Part shown: piece by piece, positions 25,501 through 33,946 of the stretch
How the letters are laid out: every line of letters starts with the position of its first letter
Numbering within the stretch: position 1 is the stretch's first letter
Source of the DNA: Lachnospiraceae bacterium
Lineage (GTDB): Bacteria > Bacillota > Clostridia > Lachnospirales > Lachnospiraceae
NCBI GenBank assembly: GCA_024697225.1
Contig: JAILGA010000097.1
Coordinates: 1 to 44,390, forward strand
DNA length: 44,390 nt
Reading direction: 5' to 3'
Notes under the pieces: generated by a model
What the model was told of the DNA's origin: nothing
The model's input: only the letters and a program-made list of their open reading frames with translations
The model's database searches: none
Program-made: the position numbers and the translations under genes

Positions 25501-26691
25501 ATGGCATCAGAACAGAAGAGAGATTATTATGAAGTCCTCGGAGTCGCAAAAGGCGCCTCCGAGGACGATATAAAGAAGGCCTACCGCGTGCTGGCCAAGA
25601 AGTATCATCCGGATATGAATCCGGGTGATGCATCGGCGGCTGAAAAGTTCAAGGAGGCATCCGAGGCGTATGCCGTGCTCTCGGATCCGGATAAGCGCAG
25701 ACAGTACGATCAGTACGGACATGCAGCCTTCGACGGAGCGCAGGGCTTCGGAGGAGGCGGCTTTGATTTCACGGGAGCCGATTTCGGGGACATCTTCGGA
25801 GATATCTTCGGGGATTTCTTCGGTGGAGCGAGAAGGTCCGGCGCGTCGAGAAACGCGCCCTCGAAGGGAGCAAACATCCGGACGAGCGTGCGCATCACCT
25901 TTATGGAGGCCGTGTTCGGCGTGGACAAGGAGCTTGAGCTCACGCTCAAGGATCCCTGCCCGAAGTGCAACGGAACGGGTGCGAAGCCCGGTACAAATCC
26001 GGAAACCTGCACAAAGTGCGGCGGTAAGGGTCAGGTGGTCTTTACCCAGCAGTCCTTCTTCGGCACTGTGCGGAACGTCCAGACCTGCCCGGAGTGCGGC
26101 GGAAGCGGAAAAGTCATAAAGGAGAAGTGTCCGGATTGCCGCGGCACCGGATATATTGCCAACAGAAAGAAGATCCAGGTCAGCATACCTGCCGGTATAG
26201 ATAACGGTCAGAGCGTGAGGATCAGGGAGAAGGGCGAGCCCGGGATCAACGGAGGCCCAAGGGGAGATCTTCTGGTTGAGGTCATCATCTCGGAGCATCC
26301 GGTGTTTCAGCGCGACGGATACAACATATACTCCGCGGTGCCCATGTCCTATGCGGTCGCAGCTCTCGGAGGCACTGTCGCAGTGGATACCGTGGACGGA
26401 AAGGTGCTCTATGATGTAAAGCCCGGAACACCGACCGATACGCGCGTGAGACTTAAGGGGAAGGGAGTCCCCAGTCTCAGGGACAAGGAAGTCAGAGGCG
26501 ATCACTATATTACGCTCATAGTGCAGGTTCCCGAGAAACTCTCGAAGGAGGCAAAGGATCTGCTGAAGAGATTCGACGAGATAACAGGTGACTCACTGTC
26601 GGCAGCGGAGAGGGCGACCTCCGGCGGAAACGGCGGCCCCGATCCTCAGCCCTCCGGTGGCAAAAAGAAGAAAAAAGGATTGTTCGGATAG
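25501..26691 (+). CDS. dnaJ: Chaperone protein DnaJ (Hsp40, type I)
   Basis: J-domain cochaperone that delivers clients to DnaK and stimulates its ATPase. The J domain carries HPD at residues 36-38. A Gly/Phe-rich segment (about 80-125) follows, then the zinc-binding region with four CxxCxGxG-type repeats, [24 protein letters not shown] and CPDCRGTG. The C-terminal substrate-binding domains are complete and end in a Lys-rich tail. Length 396 residues is slightly above average because of the tail. The stop codon overlaps the prmA start by one base. Confidence 0.98.
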   Translation: MASEQKRDYYEVLGVAKGASEDDIKKAYRVLAKKYHPDMNPGDASAAEKFKEASEAYAVLSDPDKRRQYDQYGHAAFDGAQGFGGGGFDFTGADFGDIFGDIFGDFFGGARRSGASRNAPSKGANIRTSVRITFMEAVFGVDKELELTLKDPCPKCNGTGAKPGTNPETCTKCGGKGQVVFTQQSFFGTVRNVQTCPECGGSGKVIKEKCPDCRGTGYIANRKKIQVSIPAGIDNGQSVRIREKGEPGINGGPRGDLLVEVIISEHPVFQRDGYNIYSAVPMSYAVAALGGTVAVDTVDGKVLYDVKPGTPTDTRVRLKGKGVPSLRDKEVRGDHYITLIVQVPEKLSKEAKDLLKRFDEITGDSLSAAERATSGGNGGPDPQPSGGKKKKKGLFG

Positions 26692-27740
26692 TGAAATGGA
26701 TGAGATTCAGGGTGCGGACAAATACCGCATCCGAAGATATAGTGATAAGCAGCATGGAGGACATAGGCCTCTATGGTGCGGAGATTCAGGACAAGGTGCC
26801 GCTGTCGGGAAGGGAGCTTGAGGAGCTCTTTATCGACGAGGCACCTGTTCCCGACATTGCGGATGACAACGGGGAGGCCGATCTCGCCTGCCTGAATTTC
26901 TATGTCGAGATAGCGGATGAAAGCGGCGATGGTCTGAAACTCAGGGATGGTGAAGGGATACTTGTCACGCCTGAGGAAATACAGTCGCGGATGCGGGGAG
27001 TCCTTGATGAACTGAGGCAGTTCTCTGATATCGGCGACGGCACGGTCACAGTTTCTGTCACCGAGGATATTGACTGGAGGGACAACTGGAAGCAGTATTT
27101 CCACAGATTCTTTATCGACGATGTGCTGGTGATCCCGTCCTGGGAGGAAATGAGCGAAGAGGATAGGAAAAAGGCCCGGCATATCCTGAAGATCGACCCC
27201 GGAGCCGCCTTCGGAACGGGACTTCATGAGACCACGAGGCTTGCGGTTAAGGCTCTGGAAAAGGAAATCGTATCCGGGTCGGCCGGTTCGGTTCTTGATA
27301 TAGGCACAGGGAGTGGTGTGCTCTCCATACTTTCGCTGATGTTCGGGGCAGGCTATGCGGTGGGCATAGATCTCGATCCCCTTGCAGTCTCTGCCGCCGC
27401 GGAGAACCGCGACAGGAACGGTTTCGGCGAGGACAGGATGACGGCCTTCAGGGGCGATATCATAGGGGATGCCGATTTCAGATCAGAGATACTTGATATC
27501 AGCAGGGCACACGGCGGCGAAGGATATGATATCGTTGTCGCAAACATTCTGCCGAACGTACTGGTACCCCTGGCGCCTGTTGTTCCGGGACTTTTGAAAA
27601 AGGACGGCACGCTCATCTATTCGGGCATCCTTCAGACCAAGGCTGAGGAAGTGGAGGAGGCGCTTGCCGCAGCGGGATTTAAGGTAACAGAGAAGACGGA
27701 TCTCGGAGAGTGGTGCTCACTTCGAGCTGAGCGCACGTGA
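26691..27740 (+). CDS. prmA: Ribosomal protein L11 methyltransferase
   Basis: SAM-dependent enzyme that methylates ribosomal protein L11. An N-terminal L11-binding ferredoxin-like domain (WMRFRVRTNTASEDIVISSMEDIG) is followed by WKQYFHRFFI and LKIDPGAAFGTGLHETTRL, then the SAM loop VLDIGTGSGVLSILSL and VVANILPNVL, which is the NxxP-type catalytic motif. Length 349 residues; the N-terminal domain is somewhat longer than in E. coli. The GTG start shares a base with the dnaJ stop, so it is probably part of the heat-shock transcript, an arrangement common in Clostridia. Confidence 0.95.
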   Translation: MKWMRFRVRTNTASEDIVISSMEDIGLYGAEIQDKVPLSGRELEELFIDEAPVPDIADDNGEADLACLNFYVEIADESGDGLKLRDGEGILVTPEEIQSRMRGVLDELRQFSDIGDGTVTVSVTEDIDWRDNWKQYFHRFFIDDVLVIPSWEEMSEEDRKKARHILKIDPGAAFGTGLHETTRLAVKALEKEIVSGSAGSVLDIGTGSGVLSILSLMFGAGYAVGIDLDPLAVSAAAENRDRNGFGEDRMTAFRGDIIGDADFRSEILDISRAHGGEGYDIVVANILPNVLVPLAPVVPGLLKKDGTLIYSGILQTKAEEVEEALAAAGFKVTEKTDLGEWCSLRAERT

Positions 27741-27779
27741 CGAAGACCGGGTTCCCGCTGTTATCCTTGAGGAAATAAG

Positions 27780-28535
27780 ATGGTACAGGTTTTCTGCGGA
27801 AGCGAAGAAAAAAGAGAAGACGGCGGCCTTGTATTAACAGGGGAGAACTTCCATCATGCGGTGCAGGTCCTGAGGCTCAGAGAGGGCGATGAGATATCGG
27901 TATATTTCGAAGGCGACACGGCCGAGTACAGGTATGGGATAGAGAAGATCTCACCTGACGCGGCAGAGTGCCGCCTTTATTTTGTTAAGGAAGCAGAGGT
28001 TGAACTTCCCTGCAAAATAACAGTATTGCAGGGACTGCCGAAAGCGGATAAGATGGAGACTGTCATCCAGAAATCGACGGAGCTCGGCGCCTGTGCCGTT
28101 ATACCAGTTTCATGCGCAAGGAGCGTGGTGAAACTGGATGAGAAAAAAAGCGCGACTAAACAGTCGAGATGGGCGAAAATAGCTGAATCCGCGGCCGCCC
28201 AGTCGCACCGGGCAGTTATACCCGTGGTTGAAAGGCCGGTATCTTTTGATCGGGCGCTGGATATGATGAAGGACGCCGACGTAAAGCTGATCCCATATGA
28301 ACTTGCCGCGGAACACGGCGCTGCCATGGAGAGGACCAGGGAACTGATACGATCCGTGAGACCGGGACAGAAAGTTGCGGTACTCATTGGTCCGGAGGGC
28401 GGCTTTACGGAGGAAGAGGCAGGAAAAGCAACGGAGGCGGGCTTTGAGATGATCACGCTTGGACGCAGGATACTGCGGACCGAGACCGCGGCAATGACGG
28501 TGCTGTCCTGGCTGGTGCTGGAGCTTGAGAAATGA
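27780..28535 (+). CDS. rsmE: 16S rRNA (uracil(1498)-N(3))-methyltransferase
   Basis: SPOUT-class methyltransferase that modifies U1498 of 16S rRNA in the 30S subunit. The N-terminal PUA-like domain includes FHHAVQVLRLREGDEISV; the C-terminal knotted domain includes QSHRAVIPVVERP, VAVLIGPEGGFTEEEA and ITLGRRILRTETAAMTVLS, the diagnostic RsmE segment. Length 251 residues is normal. GAGGAAATAAG precedes the ATG. Its last 4 nt overlap the cysteine desulfurase start. Confidence 0.96.
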   Translation: MVQVFCGSEEKREDGGLVLTGENFHHAVQVLRLREGDEISVYFEGDTAEYRYGIEKISPDAAECRLYFVKEAEVELPCKITVLQGLPKADKMETVIQKSTELGACAVIPVSCARSVVKLDEKKSATKQSRWAKIAESAAAQSHRAVIPVVERPVSFDRALDMMKDADVKLIPYELAAEHGAAMERTRELIRSVRPGQKVAVLIGPEGGFTEEEAGKATEAGFEMITLGRRILRTETAAMTVLSWLVLELEK

Positions 28536-29752
28536 TGAATGATATTTATCTGGACAATGCGGCGACGACCAGATGCTGCCCTGAGGCGATGAAGGCGATG
28601 GAACAGGCGCTGGCCGCGGACTACGGAAACCCGTCAAGCATGCACCGCAAGGGATTTGAGGCGGAAAAGATATGGAAGGACGCCATGAAGACGCTGGCGG
28701 GGACGCTGGCGGTCACGCCTGAGGAGATAGTGTTTACCTCAGGCGGCACGGAATCCGATAATATGGCGATCCTGGGAGCGGCAAGGGCTGCTGGCAGACG
28801 CGGGAAGCATGTGATCATTTCCGCCGTTGAGCACGCCGCAGTCGCAAATACGGCGGCTTCTCTGGAAAAGGACGGTTATGAGATAACCGTGCTTCCTGTC
28901 GATGGACTGGGCCTTGTTGATCCGGATGAAGTCAAGCGGGCCATGAGGGAGGATACGATACTTGTATCTGTAATGGCAGTAAACAACGAGGTAGGTTCAG
29001 TACAGAGGCTTGATGAGATAGGGAAAGCGGTTAAAAGTGCGGGCGGGTCTGCATACTTCCACACCGACGCAGTACAGGGCTACGGCAAGATCGATATCGA
29101 TGTGAAAAAGTGCGGCATAGACCTGCTCTCTGTGAGCGGACATAAGCTTCACGGCCCCAAGGGAACCGGCTTTCTTTATGTGAAGAAGGGCGTCAGGCTG
29201 GAACCCATCATGTACGGCGGTGGGCAGCAGAGGGGGCTGAGGTCCGGTACGATGAACGTTCCGGGAGCGGTCGGTCTTGCGGCTGCGGCCGCAAGAGCTT
29301 TTGCAGGGCAGGCGGATAAAGGGAAACATGGTGCCGCTGAGTCCGCAGCCGGAAATGAGAGGGAGTATACAGGCAGACTGAGGACTCTTTTGGCCGATAG
29401 ACTTAAAAGCGGTGTGGAGAAGATCGTGATCAACGGACCTGCCGGTGCATCGGGCATGGAAGCATACGCAGCTCCGCATATACTCAGCGTATCTGTGCCG
29501 GGTGTCCGGGCTGAAGTGCTGCTTCACGCACTTGAGGATGAGGGGATATATGTGTCCGCAGGCAGCGCCTGCTCCTCACATCAGATGAAAAAAACTCACG
29601 GGACCGCTACCTTAAGAGCAATGGGTCTTGATGAGGCGTTGCTCGATTCGACCATCAGATTTAGCCTTTCACGGGAGAATACTGCACAGGAGATGGAGAG
29701 GACAGCAGAAGTTATGGCTTCTCTCGTGCCTGCGCTCAGGAGGTTTTCATGA
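28532..29752 (+). CDS. Cysteine desulfurase (NifS/IscS-like)
   Basis: PLP enzyme that takes sulfur from cysteine as a persulfide. The N-terminal IYLDNAATTRCCPEA is the family signature; the PLP lysine is K205 in SVSGHKLHGPKGTGF and the sulfur-carrying cysteine is C347 in VSAGSACSSH. Length 406 residues, including an insertion around 270-290 rich in Ala and Gly. It lies directly between rsmE and thiI with ATGA overlaps on both sides; the adjacency to thiI suggests that it is the dedicated sulfur donor for 4-thiouridine, like NifZ of Bacillus subtilis, rather than a general Fe-S cluster enzyme. Confidence 0.93.
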   Translation: MMNDIYLDNAATTRCCPEAMKAMEQALAADYGNPSSMHRKGFEAEKIWKDAMKTLAGTLAVTPEEIVFTSGGTESDNMAILGAARAAGRRGKHVIISAVEHAAVANTAASLEKDGYEITVLPVDGLGLVDPDEVKRAMREDTILVSVMAVNNEVGSVQRLDEIGKAVKSAGGSAYFHTDAVQGYGKIDIDVKKCGIDLLSVSGHKLHGPKGTGFLYVKKGVRLEPIMYGGGQQRGLRSGTMNVPGAVGLAAAAARAFAGQADKGKHGAAESAAGNEREYTGRLRTLLADRLKSGVEKIVINGPAGASGMEAYAAPHILSVSVPGVRAEVLLHALEDEGIYVSAGSACSSHQMKKTHGTATLRAMGLDEALLDSTIRFSLSRENTAQEMERTAEVMASLVPALRRFS

Positions 29753-30954
29753 AATACGGTGCATATATAATCAAGTATGCCGAGATAGGCGTCAAGGGAA
29801 AGAACAGGGGCTTTTTTGAGGCTGCCCTCGCCGAGGGCGTAAGCCGGGCACTGTCGGGGTGCGGCGACGGCTTTAAGGTGACCTGCATAGCGGGCAGACT
29901 GTATGTCGAGGCTCTGGGGGATCACGATTTTGAGGATGTGAAGGAAAGACTCGGAAAGGTCTTCGGCGTTCTCGGGATCTGTCCTGCGGTGACGATAGCC
30001 AGAGTCGACCGTAAGCTTCCGGATATCGACGCTCTGTGTGATGCCGCAGTAAAGTGCTTTCATCAGGTTAGCGGGATTGAAGAAGGCGATAAGCGCACCT
30101 TTAAGGTCAAGTGCAGGAGGGTTGACAAGACCTATCCGCTCGATTCCATGGAGGTTGCGGCAAAGATAGGAGAGAAGCTTCTAGATGCCTTCCCTTCGCT
30201 CTCTGTCGACGTGCACGAGCCTGATATACTTTTCCATGTGGAGCTGCGGGAGCAGGTGAACTTCTTTTCATTGGAGATACCGGGACCGGGGGGACTTCCC
30301 ACCGGAACTGCCGGCAAAGCAATGCTCCTGCTCTCGGGCGGGATAGATTCTCCCGTGGCAGGCTATATGATAGCAAGGAGAGGGGCAAGTCTTGAGGCCG
30401 TATACTTCCATGCGCCGCCGTATACCAGCGACAGGGCCAAGGCCAAGGTCGTGGAGCTTGCGGAAAAGGTAGCGGGATACTGCGGAAAGATCAGGCTTCA
30501 CGTTATAAACTTCACCGCAGTTCAGCTTGCGATCTATGAAAAATGTCCGAAGGATGAGCTCACAATCATTATGAGACGCCAGATGATGCGCATCGCGGAG
30601 AAGATTGCTTCGAATAACGGCTGTATCGGGCTTATAACCGGCGAGAGCATAGGCCAGGTCGCATCCCAGACCATGCAGAGCCTTCTGGTGACGGACGCCG
30701 CTGTTATGAATATGCCTGTATACAGGCCTCTCATAGCCATGGACAAGCAGTATATCATCGATATGTCGCAGCAGATAGGCACCTATGAGACGTCCATCCT
30801 GCCCTATGAGGACTGCTGCACCATATTTGTGGCGAAGCATCCCGTTACCAGACCGAGGCTTGATGTGATCGTAAAGCATGAGAGCGAGATCTCCGGGGAA
30901 CTCGACCGCCTCGTGGAGGAGGCGATCGCCGGAGAAGAAATAATAGAGGCATAA
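29749..30954 (+). CDS. thiI: tRNA 4-thiouridine synthase ThiI
   Basis: Adenylates U8 of tRNA and replaces its oxygen with sulfur; in some bacteria also serves thiamine synthesis. An N-terminal ferredoxin-like plus THUMP region (about 1-165) is followed by the PP-loop ATPase domain with LLSGGIDSPVAGYMIARRGA (SGGIDS at 196-201). The C-terminal rhodanese domain of the E. coli enzyme is absent, so the persulfide probably comes directly from the desulfurase encoded just upstream. EDCCTIFVAKHP near the end is conserved in the short form and includes a Cys pair. Length 401 residues. A hairpin terminator follows the stop. Confidence 0.95.
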   Translation: MKYGAYIIKYAEIGVKGKNRGFFEAALAEGVSRALSGCGDGFKVTCIAGRLYVEALGDHDFEDVKERLGKVFGVLGICPAVTIARVDRKLPDIDALCDAAVKCFHQVSGIEEGDKRTFKVKCRRVDKTYPLDSMEVAAKIGEKLLDAFPSLSVDVHEPDILFHVELREQVNFFSLEIPGPGGLPTGTAGKAMLLLSGGIDSPVAGYMIARRGASLEAVYFHAPPYTSDRAKAKVVELAEKVAGYCGKIRLHVINFTAVQLAIYEKCPKDELTIIMRRQMMRIAEKIASNNGCIGLITGESIGQVASQTMQSLLVTDAAVMNMPVYRPLIAMDKQYIIDMSQQIGTYETSILPYEDCCTIFVAKHPVTRPRLDVIVKHESEISGELDRLVEEAIAGEEIIEA

Positions 30955-30955
30955 C

Positions 30956-30983
30956 AAAAAATCCCCGGTTCATAACCGGGGAT
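30956..30983 (-). terminator. Bidirectional hairpin terminator between thiI and the HPr-like gene
   Basis: Arms ATCCCCGGTT (30961-30970) and AACCGGGGAT (30974-30983) with a CAT loop. On the minus strand the stem is followed directly by TTTTTGTTAT, an ideal terminator for the HPr-like gene; on the plus strand it is followed by CAAAAACACTTTTTT, a weaker signal for thiI. Confidence 0.9.
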
Positions 30984-31035
30984 CAAAAACACTTTTTTGA
31001 AAAGAGGATCTCCGCAGAGATCCGGATCCATCAGA

Positions 31036-31263
31036 TCAGACAATATAAGGGGCAAGAGCCTTCATGATATCGTCAACATCATCTGCGTGGATGTTCAGGT
31101 CGATCGGCTTGGACAGATCCAGCGAAAAGATGCCCATGATGGACTTCGCATCGATCACATAACGTCCGGACACGAGATCAAAGTCGCTGTCGAACTTAGT
31201 GATGTCATTGACAAAACTCTTTACCTTGTCGATCGAGTTCAGAGAAATCTTTACCGTTTTCAT
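31036..31263 (-). CDS. HPr-like protein without the phosphocarrier histidine
   Basis: A 75-residue protein with the HPr fold. The second half matches HPr well: VSGRYVIDAKSIMGIFSLDLSKPIDLNI, in which Ser41 lines up with the regulatory Ser46 phosphorylated by HPr kinase. The first half lacks the GLHARPA motif; SLNSIDKVKSF stands in its place and there is no His at or near position 15, so it cannot pass phosphate from Enzyme I. This is the pattern of Crh of Bacillus, a regulatory partner of CcpA, though sequence alone cannot show that role. GGAGGGA precedes the ATG, and a good sigma-A promoter is present. Divergent from mtaB. Confidence 0.85.
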   Translation of the reverse strand: MKTVKISLNSIDKVKSFVNDITKFDSDFDLVSGRYVIDAKSIMGIFSLDLSKPIDLNIHADDVDDIMKALAPYIV

Positions 31264-31289
31264 ACCTGTTTCCCTCCTTTCCTCAACAT

Positions 31290-31318
31290 ATGATATAGTA
31301 TGTCTATGAAAAAGTCAA
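31290..31318 (-). promoter_or_regulatory. Promoter of the HPr-like gene
   Basis: On the minus strand TTGACT (31313-31318), 17 nt, TATCAT (31290-31295). The -35 lies inside the first codons of the divergent mtaB gene. On the plus strand the same bases include TATGAT (31289-31294), a possible -10 for mtaB. Confidence 0.65.
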
Positions 31319-32703
31319 TGAAAAAACGAGTGGCATTTCACAATCTGGGATGCAGGGTAAATACCTATGAGACGGAGCAGATGCTCCAGAGTTTCCGCGA
31401 TCACGGATATGAGATAGTGGATTTTAACGAGAAGGCGGAGGTTTATGTTGTCAATACCTGCACCGTGACGCGCACAGCGGATAAGAAGAGCAGGCAGATG
31501 ATAAGGCGCGCCGCGGGGATCAGCCCGGGCGCAGTCGTTGTGGCTGTAGGCTGTGCTGTTGAGACCGGCGGACTGGGAAAGAACGAGGCTATAGCAGATC
31601 TCTTCCTCGGAAACCTGCAGAAGGGCGATATCGCGGATATCGTCGACGAATATATCGCGACGGGAAGGAAGCCTGACACCGAGATGATGCCGGGACACGC
31701 GGAGGATTGCCCTTCTTGGATAGGACGAGACGCCTCGCTTCATCTTAAAACCTCGACTACCAGGGCATTTGTAAAGATCCAGGACGGCTGCGACCAGTTC
31801 TGCACCTATTGTATAATACCTTACGCCAGAGGGCGCTCAAGGAGCAGGGATGAGGACGAGACCGCAAAGGAGATAGGTGACCTGGTAAAGACTGGTGTGA
31901 AGGAGGTTGTGCTCACAGGCATACACCTCAGCTCCTACGGACAGAGTGAGAGAATGTCAGGAACGGATCCCTTTGATCCTGAGCCATTGCTTTCACTGCT
32001 TGCGCGTATTGACCGGATAGAAGGCCTCTCGCGCATAAGATTCGGATCCATGGAGCCCAGATTCATAAATAAAAGTACCGCAGAGAGACTTGCAGCGGTA
32101 AAAAAACTGTGCCCGCATTTTCATCTGTCCCTGCAGAGCGGCTGTGACGCAACGCTTAGGCGCATGAACAGACATTACGGGGCGGAGGATTTCAGAGAGA
32201 GCGTGCTCTGCCTAAGAGATGCCTTTGACAGACCCGCCGTATCCGCCGATGTGATAACGGGGTTTCCGGGGGAGACCGGAGAGGACTGGGAGACTACGAT
32301 GGAGTTTCTCAGGGAACTGGGACTCTACGAGCTTCATGTGTTTCCGTATTCCGAAAGACCGGGGACTGCCGCGGCATCCATGCCGGGTAAGCTTCCCCTG
32401 GCCGTGAGAGAGGAGCGCTGCAGAGAGCTGATAGCGATGAATGCCGGGCAGTCCCGACTGTTCAGGGAGAGCTTCATCGGTGATGGGGAGAGCGTTCTGT
32501 GGGAGGACGCTGAAATGATAGACGGCAAGCCCTGCCTGACGGGCTTTACAGAGAGGTATATCCGGGCTGCGATGCCCCTTGATGAGGCGAAAAAGTGTGG
32601 CATCACGGGCGGGATCATAACACCCGGCGCGGTTACAGGGCTTATGAATGACGATGTGCTCGCGTTTGAGCCGGATGCCGGGAACCCTGATGACGCGGCC
32701 TGA
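31300..32703 (+). CDS. mtaB: tRNA t6A37 methylthiotransferase MtaB
   Basis: Radical SAM enzyme that converts t6A37 to ms2t6A37 in tRNA-Lys. The N-terminal UPF0004 domain holds three cluster Cys (HNLGCRVNTYETEQM, VVNTCTVT, VGCAVE); the radical SAM cluster is C164, C168, C171 in DGCDQFCTYCIIPYARGRSRSR (counting from 31300); a TRAM-like RNA-binding region closes the protein. Length is normal. The start is uncertain: ATGs lie at 31300, 31306 and 31318, and none has a ribosome site. MKKRVAFHNLGC from 31318 best matches the family N-terminus. With a -10-like TATGAT at 31289-31294, the message may be leaderless. It depends on the t6A made by the Sua5 pathway. Confidence 0.93.
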   Translation: MSMKKSMKKRVAFHNLGCRVNTYETEQMLQSFRDHGYEIVDFNEKAEVYVVNTCTVTRTADKKSRQMIRRAAGISPGAVVVAVGCAVETGGLGKNEAIADLFLGNLQKGDIADIVDEYIATGRKPDTEMMPGHAEDCPSWIGRDASLHLKTSTTRAFVKIQDGCDQFCTYCIIPYARGRSRSRDEDETAKEIGDLVKTGVKEVVLTGIHLSSYGQSERMSGTDPFDPEPLLSLLARIDRIEGLSRIRFGSMEPRFINKSTAERLAAVKKLCPHFHLSLQSGCDATLRRMNRHYGAEDFRESVLCLRDAFDRPAVSADVITGFPGETGEDWETTMEFLRELGLYELHVFPYSERPGTAAASMPGKLPLAVREERCRELIAMNAGQSRLFRESFIGDGESVLWEDAEMIDGKPCLTGFTERYIRAAMPLDEAKKCGITGGIITPGAVTGLMNDDVLAFEPDAGNPDDAA

Positions 32704-32761
32704 TTGACGGGATACGCGCGAAATAATTATGATATCTGTAGCCGTTAGCAGAGGAGGATCG

Positions 32762-33910
32762 ATGAAAAAAGTGCTCATGTTCACACACCATCTGTCCGGG
32801 GGCGGCGCCGAAAAGGCCATGTGCATCATAGCGGCCTGGTTTGCAAGGCACCCGGAAAAGGATATCGAGGCCTCGGTCATGGTGGTATATGACGACGTGG
32901 GGAAGCGGATGGAACTTGAAAAACAGGGCGTCAGGGTCTATGTCACGAAGGCGCGCTCAAAAAACGACGATCCGGTTGTCGTGAAGGGCATCAATGTTCT
33001 CAGAAAAATAAGGGAACTTAAGAAAAAGAAAAAAGAACTTGCCGTGGATACCTGCTTGAGCTTTTTGCCGGGTTCGGATATAATTAATGTTCTGTCGGAC
33101 ATCGGTGAGAGAAGAGTTGTGTCCGTGCGGAGCCGCGAGTCGGAATTTGTTCATTCCGTCTGGAAAAAGCTGTATGTGAAAACCGCATACAAAAGATCGG
33201 ATCTCATAACCGCCGTGTCAGACGCTGTAAACAGGGACGTTGTGGGGTTTTTCGGTGAGGATCCCGGGCGGGTGGTGACGATACCGAACATAATCTATCC
33301 GCCGGCACCAGAGGATCATGAGTGTGGTGACAGTGGATTCCTGAGCTTTGCGCAGGGGAAGAGACTCGTTATCTGTGTGGGAAGGCTCTCTCCCGAGAAG
33401 GGGCACAGAACGCTTCTGGGCGCTTTTGCAAAAGTGCTCGGGGATATAAAGGATGCCGGTCTCGTGCTCGTGGGAGACGGCCCGGTGAGAAAGGATATCG
33501 AGGGATACGTCCGGACGCTTGGGATCGCGGACAGAGTTTATTTTGCGGGATACAGCACAAGACCCGCGCAGTATCTCCTAAGATCGGAGATTTTTGTGCT
33601 GCCATCCGATGTGGAGGGCATGCCCAACGCCCTTCTGGAAGCCATAGCCTGCGGCCTGCCGAGCGTGTCCACGGACTGCGGTGTGAGGGAGATAATATTC
33701 CCTTCCATGGCTGAAGAAAAGGTAACTGGCGTGGTGGAGGGAACCTACGGCCTCCTGACACCCGTGGGGGACGAAGAGGCTCTGGCCTGCGGCATAAAGA
33801 GACTTCTTGAAGATGCGCCTCTTCGCGACAGATACAGGGCTCTGGGAGAAAAGTGCCTTGCCCCGTATTCGGAGGAGGCGGTGATGGATAAGTGGACAAG
33901 CGTGCTGTGA
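32762..33910 (+). CDS. Glycosyltransferase family 4 protein
   Basis: GT-B retaining glycosyltransferase using an NDP-sugar, probably for a surface polysaccharide or glycolipid; donor and acceptor are unknown. The N-terminal acceptor domain begins VLMFTHHLSGGGAEKAM, a glycine-rich loop common in capsule and wall enzymes. The C-terminal donor domain has VICVGRLSPEKGH, VLVGDGPVRKDIE and FVLPSDVEGMPNALLEAIACGLPSVSTDCGVREI, including the E-x7-E motif. The ATG at 32762 follows GGAGGA by four bases; the frame open to 32729 is not used. It lies 58 nt after mtaB and is not in an obvious polysaccharide cluster. Length 382 residues. Confidence 0.88.
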   Translation: MKKVLMFTHHLSGGGAEKAMCIIAAWFARHPEKDIEASVMVVYDDVGKRMELEKQGVRVYVTKARSKNDDPVVVKGINVLRKIRELKKKKKELAVDTCLSFLPGSDIINVLSDIGERRVVSVRSRESEFVHSVWKKLYVKTAYKRSDLITAVSDAVNRDVVGFFGEDPGRVVTIPNIIYPPAPEDHECGDSGFLSFAQGKRLVICVGRLSPEKGHRTLLGAFAKVLGDIKDAGLVLVGDGPVRKDIEGYVRTLGIADRVYFAGYSTRPAQYLLRSEIFVLPSDVEGMPNALLEAIACGLPSVSTDCGVREIIFPSMAEEKVTGVVEGTYGLLTPVGDEEALACGIKRLLEDAPLRDRYRALGEKCLAPYSEEAVMDKWTSVL

Positions 33911-33946
33911 TCTGTATGCACGGATGATTTTTACGGAGGACCTCAG

